A DNA stretch of 64,000 bases, from assembly GCF_049676595.1 (NCBI RefSeq), contig NZ_CP187259.1:62001-126000 (forward strand), read 5' to 3'. The notes beneath the pieces are model-generated. The model was not told the origin of the DNA, ran no database searches, and worked only from the letters and a program-made list of their open reading frames with translations. Positions 42,929-51,182 of this stretch are shown here, piece after piece (position 1 is the stretch's first letter; every line of letters begins with the position of its first letter). The position numbers and the translations under genes are program-made. Source of the DNA: Methanocella_A sp049676595 (GTDB lineage: Archaea; Halobacteriota; Methanocellia; Methanocellales; Methanocellaceae).

Positions 42929-44713
42929 ATGGTCAGGATAGAGATCGATCCGGTCAGCCGGACGCAAGGCGGGCTCCGGGTCTCGGTGGAGATGAAAGAC
43001 GGCTCGGTCGTCGATGCCAGGTGCTCTGGCACCACCTACCGGGGCTTCGAGCAGCTGATGCTCGGCCGGGACCCGATGGATGCGGTCTACTTTACCCAGC
43101 GGGTGTGCGGCATGTGCTCCACGCCTCACGCGATAGCGGCCGCCGGCGCTGTCGAGAGCCTGGCCGGAGTCACGGACCAGATACCAAAGGATGCGCTGCT
43201 GGTGCGGAACATCATGAGCGGCCTGGCATGGCTGCGCAGCCACGTGGAGAACCTGTACCTGTCGTTCCTTCCGGATCTGGCAGACCCCATCTACGGCGAC
43301 CTTCTCAAGTACTCCGATGTAGGCACTGCGCTGACCAGGGAGCTGGCCGGCCGGTTCAACGTGCCCGGCTACGCGTCCTCGGGCTACACTGCTCCGGGAA
43401 CAGCGTATACCGAGGCGCTCAGGTTCATTAAGCTCACGGGCGAAGCCGAGGCGCTCCTGGGAGGCCGCTCCCCCCACTCCCCGGCCATCGTGCCCGGAGG
43501 TGTCACAGTCAACCCCTCTGCGTCGGACATCATGAGGCTCAAAGGGTACTACGCCAGCATCGTCGACTTCCTGGAAAAGAGGCTCACATACCCGCTTTCG
43601 CTGGACAGCTGGGTCGAGAGCACCCACAGTAAACAGTCGAACCCGGACTTCATCCTCAACCAGATCAAGTCCCTCCCCACGGGAAACCTGGCCCGGGACA
43701 AGGGCTGGAATGACATGCAGCTCTTCTCGGTGTTCGGCTCCCGGATGATGAGCTACGACTTCCTGTCGATGCCGGTCTACGTCGAGCTGGATACGCTGGG
43801 CGGCTACCCGCTGTACGACCAGCTGATCGGGTTCCTGAACTACGGCGCATTCTACAAAGTCAGGGACAGCAACGGCCGCTTCACAGACGGCTACACCCCG
43901 GTAGACGGCGAGACAGCCGGAACCTTCGAGATACCTTCGGGCTTCACCACCGGGGGCATGCAGAACCTCTACGAGAGCGCCGGGAAAGTCGACCCTGCCA
44001 TGATAACCGAGCAGGTCGGCAGCTCGTTCTTCTCGTACGGCGGCAGCGATGCGGCTCTCGCGCCTTCGGCAGGGGAGACCGCTCCGGCCACGAAGGCCGC
44101 CGACATCGACTTCTCCGGGCAGAAGTACAGCTTTGTCAAGGCTCCCAGGTACGGCAACGTGCCCTGCGAAACCGGGCCCATGGCCAGGATGATCAACACC
44201 AGAGAGCCCTACATCAGGAACATCATGCAGATGCTGCACTTCAGCAACCCCAAGTTCTCCAGCGGCAAAAGTTACACCATGACCAGCGTCTACATGAGAG
44301 TCCTGTCCCGCATGCAGGAATGCCTGATCATCGCGCAGCTGCTCGGAGACTGGATCAACGATCTCGAGGCCAGCTCCGACCCGCGGAAGTACTGCATACA
44401 GGTCAGGCCACCGGCCGGAAAGGCCGGCGCCTGCATGATCGAGGCGCCCAGAGGCGCCCTCGGCCACTGGATGCGGCTGGACGAAGACGGCAAGATCGCC
44501 GGGTACCAGATCGTCTCCCCGACCACGTGGAACGCTTCCCCCAGGGATGCCGAAACCAAGTTCGGCCCGCTGGAGCTGTCCCTGATAGGCGTCAAGACCA
44601 CGCCCCGGGGCAACATTCCCGGCTCGGAAGGAAACCCGATCAGCCTGTACCACATCATCCGCTCGTTCGACCCCTGCGTATCCTGCGCGGTGCACACGAT
44701 CAGGGTGAAATGA
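42929..44713 (+). CDS. [NiFe] hydrogenase large subunit
   Basis: A 594-residue catalytic subunit. The N-terminal nickel ligands are in RVCGMCSTPH (Cys60, Cys63) and the C-terminal ones in DPCVSCAVH (Cys583, Cys586, His589). Only five residues (TIRVK) follow His589; in most relatives a peptide of about 15 residues is removed by a maturation protease at this point. Together with the small subunit and the cytochrome b gene this makes a membrane-bound uptake hydrogenase. The start directly follows the small-subunit stop and the end overlaps the next gene by 4 bp. Confidence 0.93.
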   Translation: MVRIEIDPVSRTQGGLRVSVEMKDGSVVDARCSGTTYRGFEQLMLGRDPMDAVYFTQRVCGMCSTPHAIAAAGAVESLAGVTDQIPKDALLVRNIMSGLAWLRSHVENLYLSFLPDLADPIYGDLLKYSDVGTALTRELAGRFNVPGYASSGYTAPGTAYTEALRFIKLTGEAEALLGGRSPHSPAIVPGGVTVNPSASDIMRLKGYYASIVDFLEKRLTYPLSLDSWVESTHSKQSNPDFILNQIKSLPTGNLARDKGWNDMQLFSVFGSRMMSYDFLSMPVYVELDTLGGYPLYDQLIGFLNYGAFYKVRDSNGRFTDGYTPVDGETAGTFEIPSGFTTGGMQNLYESAGKVDPAMITEQVGSSFFSYGGSDAALAPSAGETAPATKAADIDFSGQKYSFVKAPRYGNVPCETGPMARMINTREPYIRNIMQMLHFSNPKFSSGKSYTMTSVYMRVLSRMQECLIIAQLLGDWINDLEASSDPRKYCIQVRPPAGKAGACMIEAPRGALGHWMRLDEDGKIAGYQIVSPTTWNASPRDAETKFGPLELSLIGVKTTPRGNIPGSEGNPISLYHIIRSFDPCVSCAVHTIRVK

Positions 44714-45444
44714 TGGAAAAAGAGAAGCAGAAAGCCGGCAACAGGATGGTCGTAGTCCGCCACACCACCCTCGAGAGGCTGTCCCACTACGCCAACATCG
44801 TGTTCCTGACGGCTCTGCTGATTACCGGCTTCATCATATACCTGGGCATACCCTACCTGAGCTACCGGGACGCCTACGCCATACACATCATCGCAGCCGC
44901 CGCTTTCGTGGCGATCAACTGGATCGTCGTCCCGTACAGCTCTATAATCAACGGCAGGCTGGCCGAATACTGGCTGTGGCCGTCCGACATCAGGCGGCTG
45001 GCCAAAATCCTGTCAGGGTTCTTCTCGGGGGGAGAATACCCCCGCTACACGATCTACGATGAGCAGGGCCGCCGGTTTAGAAACCGCCTGCACCCGGTCA
45101 CCAAGCTGCTGATCTATTCTCATTATATTGCCCTGTTTATCGTATCGTTCACGGGGCTGGTGCTCTACTCTACCACGCTGACAGTGCTGGACACCAACAT
45201 TTCAGGAGTTGTGCTGAAAGTGCTGGACTTCATTGCGCCGACCCTGAGCCTGTCCGGGCTGGGGCTTGCCAGACTACTGCACTTGATGGCAGCCTACTGG
45301 TTCATCGTCGAGATCATCGTACACGTGGGCATGGTGCAGCTGGATCCGAGGAAGTTCATCCACCTCAAATCCATGTTTTTGACGGGCAAGGAAGACCTGA
45401 TGCAGGACCCTACGGCTGAGATCGTGAATACCAAGGATGAGTAA
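44710..45444 (+). CDS. Cytochrome b subunit of hydrogenase
   Basis: A 244-residue, four-helix membrane protein of the cytochrome b561/formate-dehydrogenase gamma type: RHTTLERLSHYANIV (first haem His), YAIHIIAAAAF, SHYIALFIVSFTG and LLHLMAAYWFIVEIIVHVG carry the expected histidines for two b haems. It would pass electrons from the hydrogenase to a membrane carrier. The ATG at 44710 overlaps the large-subunit stop (ATGA), so translation is coupled. Confidence 0.88.
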   Translation: MMEKEKQKAGNRMVVVRHTTLERLSHYANIVFLTALLITGFIIYLGIPYLSYRDAYAIHIIAAAAFVAINWIVVPYSSIINGRLAEYWLWPSDIRRLAKILSGFFSGGEYPRYTIYDEQGRRFRNRLHPVTKLLIYSHYIALFIVSFTGLVLYSTTLTVLDTNISGVVLKVLDFIAPTLSLSGLGLARLLHLMAAYWFIVEIIVHVGMVQLDPRKFIHLKSMFLTGKEDLMQDPTAEIVNTKDE

Positions 45445-45512
45445 CGCTGCGTAAATCATCTAAAACTTTTAAATATGCTCCTGACGGTGCCGGCTTTATA
45501 ATTCCAGCAGCA

Positions 45513-45740
45513 GCGAGTCGACGTCCGACCTGAAGGTCGGCCTACTACGGTTTTTCGGGTGCTCCGCCGTCGGGGTCGGGCTCGCACCCCGGAGGTACGA
45601 CCTGGCTGCGCCTTCGGCTGCGCCAGTCCAACCTCCTTCGCAAGCCCTAAGCGACGCCGCTTCCAGCAGGCGTCCATTACCCCGCCACCTTCGCATCCTC
45701 GCTGATGCGAGGACAAGCCCGAAAAACCTACGTCGACCGC
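45513..45740 (-). repeat. Family D structured element, copy D2
   Basis: A 228 bp element, in reverse orientation to D1. On its own strand it starts GCGGTCGACG and ends CGTCGACTCGC. Shared words with D1 are GGGTAATGGACGCCT, CGTCGCTTAGG and GCACCCGAAAA. The stems TCCTCGC-ATCA-GCGAGGA, CTGGC/GCCAG and CCGACC-TTCA-GGTCGG replace different base pairs in D1, so pairing is kept while sequence changes. A shadow reading frame covers it but is not credible. Confidence 0.8.
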
Positions 45741-45765
45741 TTTATCAGCGTATCAAAAAAGCATA

Positions 45766-46248
45766 TTAGTGGCTTCGTATGCGAACAACAGAGTTCCAGT
45801 CGTCGTCACTGTCCCCGTGAACATTTACATGGATTTCATTTCTGCTATCGTTGAACTGATAATGACTAATCTCGACGATGGTACCATTAACTAACTCTTT
45901 CGGAGCAATCCAGTGAGACTGGTAAAATATCCGGCTATGCTGCATCAGCTGCAGTGAATAATTTCCATCTGCCATGACATCGGGGTTCTCGGACTCAAGC
46001 ACATAGACATCATAGCCAGGCACGTAGATCGAGATATTTCGCGGGCTTATAATCTGAAGCACCAGCTTACCCTTTGGTACCTGGACATCAGTGGCATATT
46101 TCCCGGAGTCGTTGACGACTGTTAAATATGCCGATACGTCGGGAGTCGCAGAGGTTACCATCGGCGAATTAGTCTCTGCAGCGCACCCCATCGCGAGGGT
46201 AGCAACTGATATGATCGTGAGAAATGCGATGTACTTAGCGCCCACCAT
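45766..46248 (-). CDS. Lipoprotein of unknown function
   Basis: A 160-residue exported protein from the ATG at 46248 (an upstream start adds ten residues). The signal peptide ends at a lipobox-like LAMGC (cysteine near residue 22), followed by a beta-rich domain with several Asn-x-Thr/Ser sites. No family recognised. Confidence 0.65.
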   Translation of the reverse strand: MVGAKYIAFLTIISVATLAMGCAAETNSPMVTSATPDVSAYLTVVNDSGKYATDVQVPKGKLVLQIISPRNISIYVPGYDVYVLESENPDVMADGNYSLQLMQHSRIFYQSHWIAPKELVNGTIVEISHYQFNDSRNEIHVNVHGDSDDDWNSVVRIRSH

Positions 46249-46320
46249 TCTAAAGCCAGTTAGCTCTTGGCGGGGCACTATAATATAAATATCGGCTCAT
46301 GGAGAAAATCCCTTATGTAG

Positions 46321-46920
46321 CTATTGCTCAGGCGGCATGTCCTCTGCCCTGTTAACGTTGATGAAAGTCTTCAGGTCAGGGTCGATCTCCCGCAGCTTTT
46401 CAACGGGCACGTAGACCACATCCTTCAGATAATCCAGTGGAGAGGCAATCCTTCTTTTACCCTGGCTGATCGCCTCGTCGACGGCGGCAATCATTGCCTC
46501 CCGCCGGTACACCGCGTGGAGCGGCTCGATGAAGCCGTTCTCCCTGACCGGGACCGCGGCGTTGTGCCCTTCTGCGGCCTTGAACAGGTAATCGATAACT
46601 GCAGGGCTGATGAAGGGCATGTCGCAGGCGACTACGACCACGTACTCCCCTTTCGCCGCCTTCAGGCACGCGTTGACTCCTGCAAGGGGGCCGATGTCGT
46701 GTACCTCATCGTAGACGAAGGGCGTGATCTTTTTAAGATAAGGAAAAACGAGGTCCCGCTGCTTCTCGTCCCGGACCGACACGATGATCTCGTCGACCAC
46801 GTCGTCCAGAGAGCCCTTAACCCGGCAGATCATGGGCCTCCCCCCGACCTCCCTCAGCGACTTCTCCCCGCCCCCGAACCGCGTAGAGCGGCCGCCCGCG
46901 AGGATGATACCCGACCTCAT
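46321..46920 (-). CDS. mobA: Molybdenum cofactor guanylyltransferase MobA
   Basis: Links GMP to molybdopterin to form the guanine dinucleotide cofactor (used, for example, by formylmethanofuran and formate dehydrogenases). A 199-residue nucleotidyltransferase: GIILAGGRSTRFGGGEKSL at the N-terminus, a DIGPLAGV segment, VVVACDMPFI with the metal-binding Asp, and a C-terminal FINVNRAED. A leaderless transcript is predicted from the TATA box at 46945-46952. Confidence 0.9.
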   Translation of the reverse strand: MRSGIILAGGRSTRFGGGEKSLREVGGRPMICRVKGSLDDVVDEIIVSVRDEKQRDLVFPYLKKITPFVYDEVHDIGPLAGVNACLKAAKGEYVVVVACDMPFISPAVIDYLFKAAEGHNAAVPVRENGFIEPLHAVYRREAMIAAVDEAISQGKRRIASPLDYLKDVVYVPVEKLREIDPDLKTFINVNRAEDMPPEQ

Positions 46921-46944
46921 GCTGCCAACTTATTGGCTTAGCTG

Positions 46945-46952
46945 ATATAAAA
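46945..46952 (-). promoter_or_regulatory. TATA box of mobA
   Basis: TTTTATAT on the minus strand, 25-32 bp upstream of the ATG at 46920. Confidence 0.5.
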
Positions 46953-46998
46953 CACTTACAATACCCAGCAGAAATTGCGAGAGAGTATAATTGCTACA

Positions 46999-47432
46999 GC
47001 CACTAACTTTTCACCGCAGCGGCACGGCTCCTTATCCCGACAACTGGGGCGCAGATGTTCTAACCACGGCGGCACAACGACACGGCGACAATTCGAGAAA
47101 CGATAGCAGGATGGTTATTTGAACCACGGCGGCACAACGACACAGAGACAACCGTATCCGAATGGCAAGGCTCCTTTTTTTATTGATCCACGGCGGCACG
47201 GCGGGCTGACGGCACGGAGACAATCCGTCTATTGTTAATAGGCTGGAGAAACCCGGAATCACTATAGATAGTAGTTTACCGGTCATGTGATCATAAGGAT
47301 ATATTGTAACGCCTGGCCAGTAAACGGTTTTGGTTAATGGTCTGTCTCCGTGCCGCCGTGGGCTTAAAAGGAGTACCCAGTTACAATGTCGCAGTTGTCT
47401 CCGTGTCGCCGTGCTGCTGTGTTGCATAATTC
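46999..47432 (+). repeat. Family E composite repeat element, copy E2
   Basis: The left arm (46999-47221) holds three units, CCACGGCGGCACAACGACACGGCGACA, CCACGGCGGCACAACGACACAGAGACA and CCACGGCGGCACGGCGGGCTGACGGCACGG, separated by spacers of 32 and about 36 nt. The core at 47222-47345 is clearly homologous to E1 and, in reverse, to E4. The right arm (47343-47425) has inverted units GTCTCCGTGCCGCCGTGG and GTCTCCGTGTCGCCGTG. The left arm also matches the far end of E3 in reverse. Confidence 0.85.
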
Positions 47433-47481
47433 ATTTTCTCTTCTTTGGGCCGAGCTATTGCAGGTGGAGTGACTCAGCAAG

Positions 47482-47649
47482 ACGATCGCTGCGCTGTGCC
47501 AGGATCACAGATTACGACAGATGCCACAGATTGCACAGATTCTAATCGATGAGAAATGGATTTGCCGTCTACCGATTTTATTCTAAGGTCATCTGTGAAA
47601 TCAGTGCAATCCGTTTCAATCTGTGATCCTGGCACAGCGCAGCGATCGT
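47482..47649. repeat. Family A inverted-repeat element, copy A3
   Basis: Starts ACGATCGCTGCGCTGTGCCAGG and ends CCTGGCACAGCGCAGCGATCGT, an exact 22-bp inverted repeat. The left arm continues CACAGATTACGACAG; the right carries ATCTGTGAAATCAGTGC and CGTTTCAATCTGTG. It lies immediately next to E2. Confidence 0.85.
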
Positions 47650-47665
47650 CATCGCATCGCCTCGA

Positions 47666-47689
47666 GAACGCCTGCGACTGCAGGCGTTC
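47666..47689. repeat. Perfect 10-bp hairpin beside A3
   Basis: GAACGCCTGC-GACT-GCAGGCGTTC, 17 bp after A3 and about 120 bp downstream of the DUF92 gene (minus). Possibly a terminator for that gene or a further repeat module. Confidence 0.4.
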
Positions 47690-47725
47690 AAAAGGCGAAC
47701 ATGAAGATAAGAATAATGCAACACA

Positions 47726-47747
47726 GCATCGCCGTGCCGCCGTGGTT
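47726..47747. repeat. Solitary family E unit
   Basis: GCATCGCCGTGCCGCCGTGGTT matches the right-arm unit of the family E elements, isolated from any array. Confidence 0.5.
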
Positions 47748-47811
47748 ACTCGTCGCCATGCTGCTATACGTTATGGTGAAAAGCGGATCACAGGGTTGAG
47801 TGCAGACTTGT

Positions 47812-49245
47812 TTACATGAAGAACAAGTAGTATACTGCCATAGCGAACAGCCCGCCGAACAATGTAGCCACGAAGTTGACGCCGGCGTTGGACAGTATGC
47901 CTCTCCGCTGGAGGGTGGCTCCGAAGAGGCTGTCGATGTTGGTGCCCAGGAAGCCGGTGAGCACGGTGATGAAGACCATGGTTCCGATGCTGTTGGCCCG
48001 CAGCCCTAACGGGATGGCGATCACCGCGATCGCAAGCGCCCCGAAGATGGATGCCGCCTCGCCCAGGGGGGAGACGCCGCCGTCGGTGCCTGGTGGTACT
48101 CTGCGGAGGGTGGTGATCATGATGGGCTGGCCCCGGTATGTGCTGCCGATCTCGCTGGCCAGCGTGTCGGCAGTGGCGGTGGCCATGGCACCGAGGAAGC
48201 CGATCAGGAAGATTGACTGATCCAGGTAGCCCAGGTAGGGAACATAGGTGGTGCCTTCCAGCGTTCCATACGCAACGACGAAGATGAGCGGGATGAAACA
48301 GTTGCCGAACACGTTCTTGTAGCCCCGGGAGCCCTGGTTGGACTCGGCGGCGCCGACCTTTCGCTTGTACTGGTACTTGTACTTGGTGAAGATGGTGCCG
48401 AGGATGAGGAAGGCCAGCAGCAGGATGAACCACTCGAAGCCTCCGAAGACGATGAGAAGCACTCCGCAGAGCACGCCGCTCAGGGCGCCGGACAGATCCA
48501 CGGCGTTGAGCTTGTAGGTGACGATGCCGATGGCCAGGGGAACGGCGACGGCCAGGGCGATCTCCGCCGGGTCCGGCAGGGCGGAGTAAGTCAGGGATGA
48601 GAAGAGCCACATGGCCATGCCCGCGCCCAGCGGGATGGCGATGTCGTCCTCGTCCACGATAGTGTATAGTAAAGCTCCCGTGACCGTGCCGATGACCGCG
48701 AGGAAGAACATGAAGTAGACCGGATTAACGCCGATACTGGCAGGCAGGCCTCCGTTCACGATGACCCAGTAGCCGAACAGGAAGGCGAAAGCGGTGCCGA
48801 GGACCAGCAGGGTGATACTCCAGAAGATGGCCGGGTCGCCCTTGACCAGCCGCGTCACGATGGTGGCTATGCCTTCTCCGAACGCCACCGCGCCGATCAC
48901 CGCGGACAGCACGTACACCGGGAAGTCGAGCACCATGACGAGGATCGCGAGCAGGAGTATGGCGAAGCAGAACTTCAGGGGGCCGAGGAGGATGCCCGTC
49001 TCCCGGTCTTTTTCGGACGAGAGGGTCTTGAACACCGGGGAATCCCGGGGCATGTACATGATGATCAGGGTGACGATGAACACGCCCAGCACGATCATCC
49101 CTTTCGGCAGAAAAGGGAAGAGCAGCGCGAGGAGGCCGAGAGAAATGTAGGCAGACTGCCGCTTAAGCTCGTACTTAAGGGAGTGCTGCGGAGATTGCGG
49201 TGGCTGTTGTTTGCCTGCGCCTCCTGCCCTGGTGCCGGGATACAT
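47812..49245 (-). CDS. DUF92 membrane protein (polyprenyl/phytyl-phosphate kinase-like)
   Basis: A 477-residue protein with about 11-12 transmembrane helices. The C-terminal half is the DUF92 domain (NQGSRGYKNVFGNCFIPLIF, ATATADTLASEIGSTYRGQP, PPGTDGGVSPLGEAAS), related to plant VTE6 phytyl-phosphate kinase and dolichol kinase-type enzymes. It may phosphorylate an isoprenoid lipid with CTP. The ATG at 49245 is chosen; the longer frame beyond 49296 overlaps the divergent cis-prenyltransferase gene. Confidence 0.85.
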   Translation of the reverse strand: MYPGTRAGGAGKQQPPQSPQHSLKYELKRQSAYISLGLLALLFPFLPKGMIVLGVFIVTLIIMYMPRDSPVFKTLSSEKDRETGILLGPLKFCFAILLLAILVMVLDFPVYVLSAVIGAVAFGEGIATIVTRLVKGDPAIFWSITLLVLGTAFAFLFGYWVIVNGGLPASIGVNPVYFMFFLAVIGTVTGALLYTIVDEDDIAIPLGAGMAMWLFSSLTYSALPDPAEIALAVAVPLAIGIVTYKLNAVDLSGALSGVLCGVLLIVFGGFEWFILLLAFLILGTIFTKYKYQYKRKVGAAESNQGSRGYKNVFGNCFIPLIFVVAYGTLEGTTYVPYLGYLDQSIFLIGFLGAMATATADTLASEIGSTYRGQPIMITTLRRVPPGTDGGVSPLGEAASIFGALAIAVIAIPLGLRANSIGTMVFITVLTGFLGTNIDSLFGATLQRRGILSNAGVNFVATLFGGLFAMAVYYLFFM

Positions 49246-49299
49246 ATGGGAGAGTCTATGCCCCGGTACAAAAAATACTTTACTATGGGAGCGCATTAG

Positions 49300-49950
49300 A
49301 TGACTGGAATGCTCGCCAGACAAATTGCTTACCGGCTCTACGAAAAAACCATGCTCAGAAGCATCAGGGGTGAGCGGGTACCCAGGTGCATCGCGGTGGT
49401 CATATCGGACGCGGACCTGGTAAACAGGCAGTCCATCGCCAAGCTGGTGAGCCTGGCGGAGTGGTGCGCCGAGATGGGCACAGGAGAGATATCGGTTTAC
49501 GTGAGCATGACTGAAGGAGGCTTCATGCCCGGGCTCGCGGACTGCATATACCAGACTTTCGCAGAGGCAGGGTTCCCCGGCAAGGTGGTATCCCCGGGCA
49601 AAGTCGTCAGGCTGAACGGGACCAGGCCCTGTACTGTCAGCGTATCCATCGGGTACGGCGGCAAGCATGAGCTGACCAACGCCCTCCGGGAGATCATGGA
49701 AGATGTCAAGGCAGGCAAGATCCAGCCAAAGGACATCGACGAGGCCATGGTCGAAGCCCACCTCATCTTCCGGTGCGAGCCCGATCTGTTCATACGAACC
49801 GGCGAAGAGCGGCTGAGCGATTTCCTCATCTGGCAGTCCGTCTACTCCGAGCTGTACTTCGCGGACGTCAACTGGGAAGAGTTCCGCAAGGTGGATTTAC
49901 TGCGGGCCATCAGGGACTACCAGCTCCGGCAGCGGCGCTTCGGGAAATAG
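49300..49950 (+). CDS. Cis-prenyltransferase family protein with degenerate N-terminal motif
   Basis: A 216-residue UppS-fold protein. The C-terminal signature LFIRTGEERLSDFLIWQSVYSELYF matches the RTGGE-R-SNFLLWQ region of undecaprenyl diphosphate synthases. The catalytic DGNxRWA motif is degraded to VISDADLV and the N-terminal part is shortened. It may be a non-catalytic subunit (as in Nus1/NgBR) or a specialised enzyme. It is divergent from the DUF92 gene with only 54 bp between, implying a shared lipid-carrier pathway. Confidence 0.82.
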   Translation: MTGMLARQIAYRLYEKTMLRSIRGERVPRCIAVVISDADLVNRQSIAKLVSLAEWCAEMGTGEISVYVSMTEGGFMPGLADCIYQTFAEAGFPGKVVSPGKVVRLNGTRPCTVSVSIGYGGKHELTNALREIMEDVKAGKIQPKDIDEAMVEAHLIFRCEPDLFIRTGEERLSDFLIWQSVYSELYFADVNWEEFRKVDLLRAIRDYQLRQRRFGK

Positions 49951-50028
49951 AACCTTTTTTAACCTGAGCCGGGCCAGCAGAAACTCAAAGCCGGAAATTC
50001 TGATATACTATCGGAGCAATCTCCTATC

Positions 50029-51099
50029 ATGATCTCCGAAGCCGACGTGAAGTTCCCTGACATCCCCTTCAACAAGACCGCAATTCTCATCGTCGTCGGG
50101 CTGGTCATCTACTTCGTCTACCTGTACCTGGTCGGCTTCGACAGCCTGGTGAGCTTACTGAAATCGGTGAGCCTGCCGCTGATGGGGCTTGCCTTGCTGG
50201 TGTCGCTGTGCGGCAACCTGTTTCACGCCGCTGGCTGGTGGGTGCTGCTGCGGGATACGGGGCACAAGATATCGCTCGGCTGGTCGTACCTGATCTATCT
50301 GTCCAGCATCTTTTTCACCAACCTCATCCCGTCGGCAGCGGCGAGCGGCGAGGTAGCCAAGCTGTACTTCATCCAGAAGTCCGTCGAGGGAGGCCGGTTC
50401 GACAAGACGTTCGCTGCCGGAGTCATGAGCAGGCTGCTGGAGGTCGTGCCCGTCGCCCTCGGCACGATTATTGGCGTGACTTTTGTAGCGATGTACTTTG
50501 AGGTCCCGGCATGGGTGCTCGCGTTCTGTATTTTCGTCGCGGTCACCGTCAGCATAGCCGCCCTCGTCATCCTGGCCGTCAGCATGAACACCTGGCTGCT
50601 CACGACGATCGCCAATTCTCTGGTCAGGGTAGTCACCCGAATCTTCAAGCGGGGGGATCAGGCTGCGCTGGAGGAGAAAGTCGGAAGGCTGGTGGCCCAG
50701 TTCGACGGCAGCATGAGGAGTATAGCAGGCCGGAAGCTGACCATCGTCAAATCGCTCGGGCTCATTATAATTGCATGGGGCTTCGACGTGGCGGTGGCTT
50801 ACATCGCCTTCCGGGCCATCGGCTACGATGTTTCGCCCGGAGTGGTGATAACCATATTCTGTATTATGGTGCTGCTGCAGCTCGTCCCGACCTTCCTGCC
50901 GGGCGGCCTGGGAATCGTGGACGCCGTAATGACTGTGTTATACCTGTCCATGGGAGTGCCTCAGCTGTCGGCGGCAGGCGCTACCATCATGATAAGGCTC
51001 GTCACGCTCTGGTTCCTGACCGCAGTCGGAGGACTCACGACACTCTATCTCGCCCGGGTGACGGGCACCGGTGCCAGCCCGGAACAAAGGCCCGCATAA
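50029..51099 (+). CDS. UPF0104/lysylphosphatidylglycerol synthase-TM membrane protein
   Basis: A 356-residue protein with eight or nine transmembrane helices. The family signature is in LFHAAGWWVLLRDTGHKI, NLIPSAAASGEVAKLYF and LVPTFLPGGLGIVDA. Archaeal relatives such as AglD are glycan-lipid flippase-like or glycosylation-related. It follows the cis-prenyltransferase gene by 78 bp on the same strand, consistent with isoprenoid-linked glycan work (inference). Confidence 0.85.
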   Translation: MISEADVKFPDIPFNKTAILIVVGLVIYFVYLYLVGFDSLVSLLKSVSLPLMGLALLVSLCGNLFHAAGWWVLLRDTGHKISLGWSYLIYLSSIFFTNLIPSAAASGEVAKLYFIQKSVEGGRFDKTFAAGVMSRLLEVVPVALGTIIGVTFVAMYFEVPAWVLAFCIFVAVTVSIAALVILAVSMNTWLLTTIANSLVRVVTRIFKRGDQAALEEKVGRLVAQFDGSMRSIAGRKLTIVKSLGLIIIAWGFDVAVAYIAFRAIGYDVSPGVVITIFCIMVLLQLVPTFLPGGLGIVDAVMTVLYLSMGVPQLSAAGATIMIRLVTLWFLTAVGGLTTLYLARVTGTGASPEQRPA

Positions 51100-51154
51100 A
51101 GCCCCCATCGGGCGGCACAACAGGCGATTAAAACCAAATAAATACAGCCTAAAG

Positions 51155-51162
51155 TTATATAC
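51155..51162 (+). promoter_or_regulatory. TATA box of the bifunctional nuclease gene
   Basis: TTATATAC lies 21-28 bp before the ATG at 51183, predicting a leaderless transcript. Confidence 0.55.
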
Positions 51163-51182
51163 TCGAAAGCCAATGTGAAATT

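Noticed and set aside
42929..44713. Ech-type or F420-reducing hydrogenase
   Set aside because: Twin-arginine signal, C-terminal anchor helix and cytochrome b subunit fit a group 1-type membrane-bound uptake enzyme better; no frhB-like F420 subunit or ech ion-pump genes are adjacent.
45456..45716. Arg-rich reading frame inside D2
   Set aside because: It follows the structured repeat D2; D1 holds a different frame with no matching protein, and the composition reflects hairpins, so it is not a gene.
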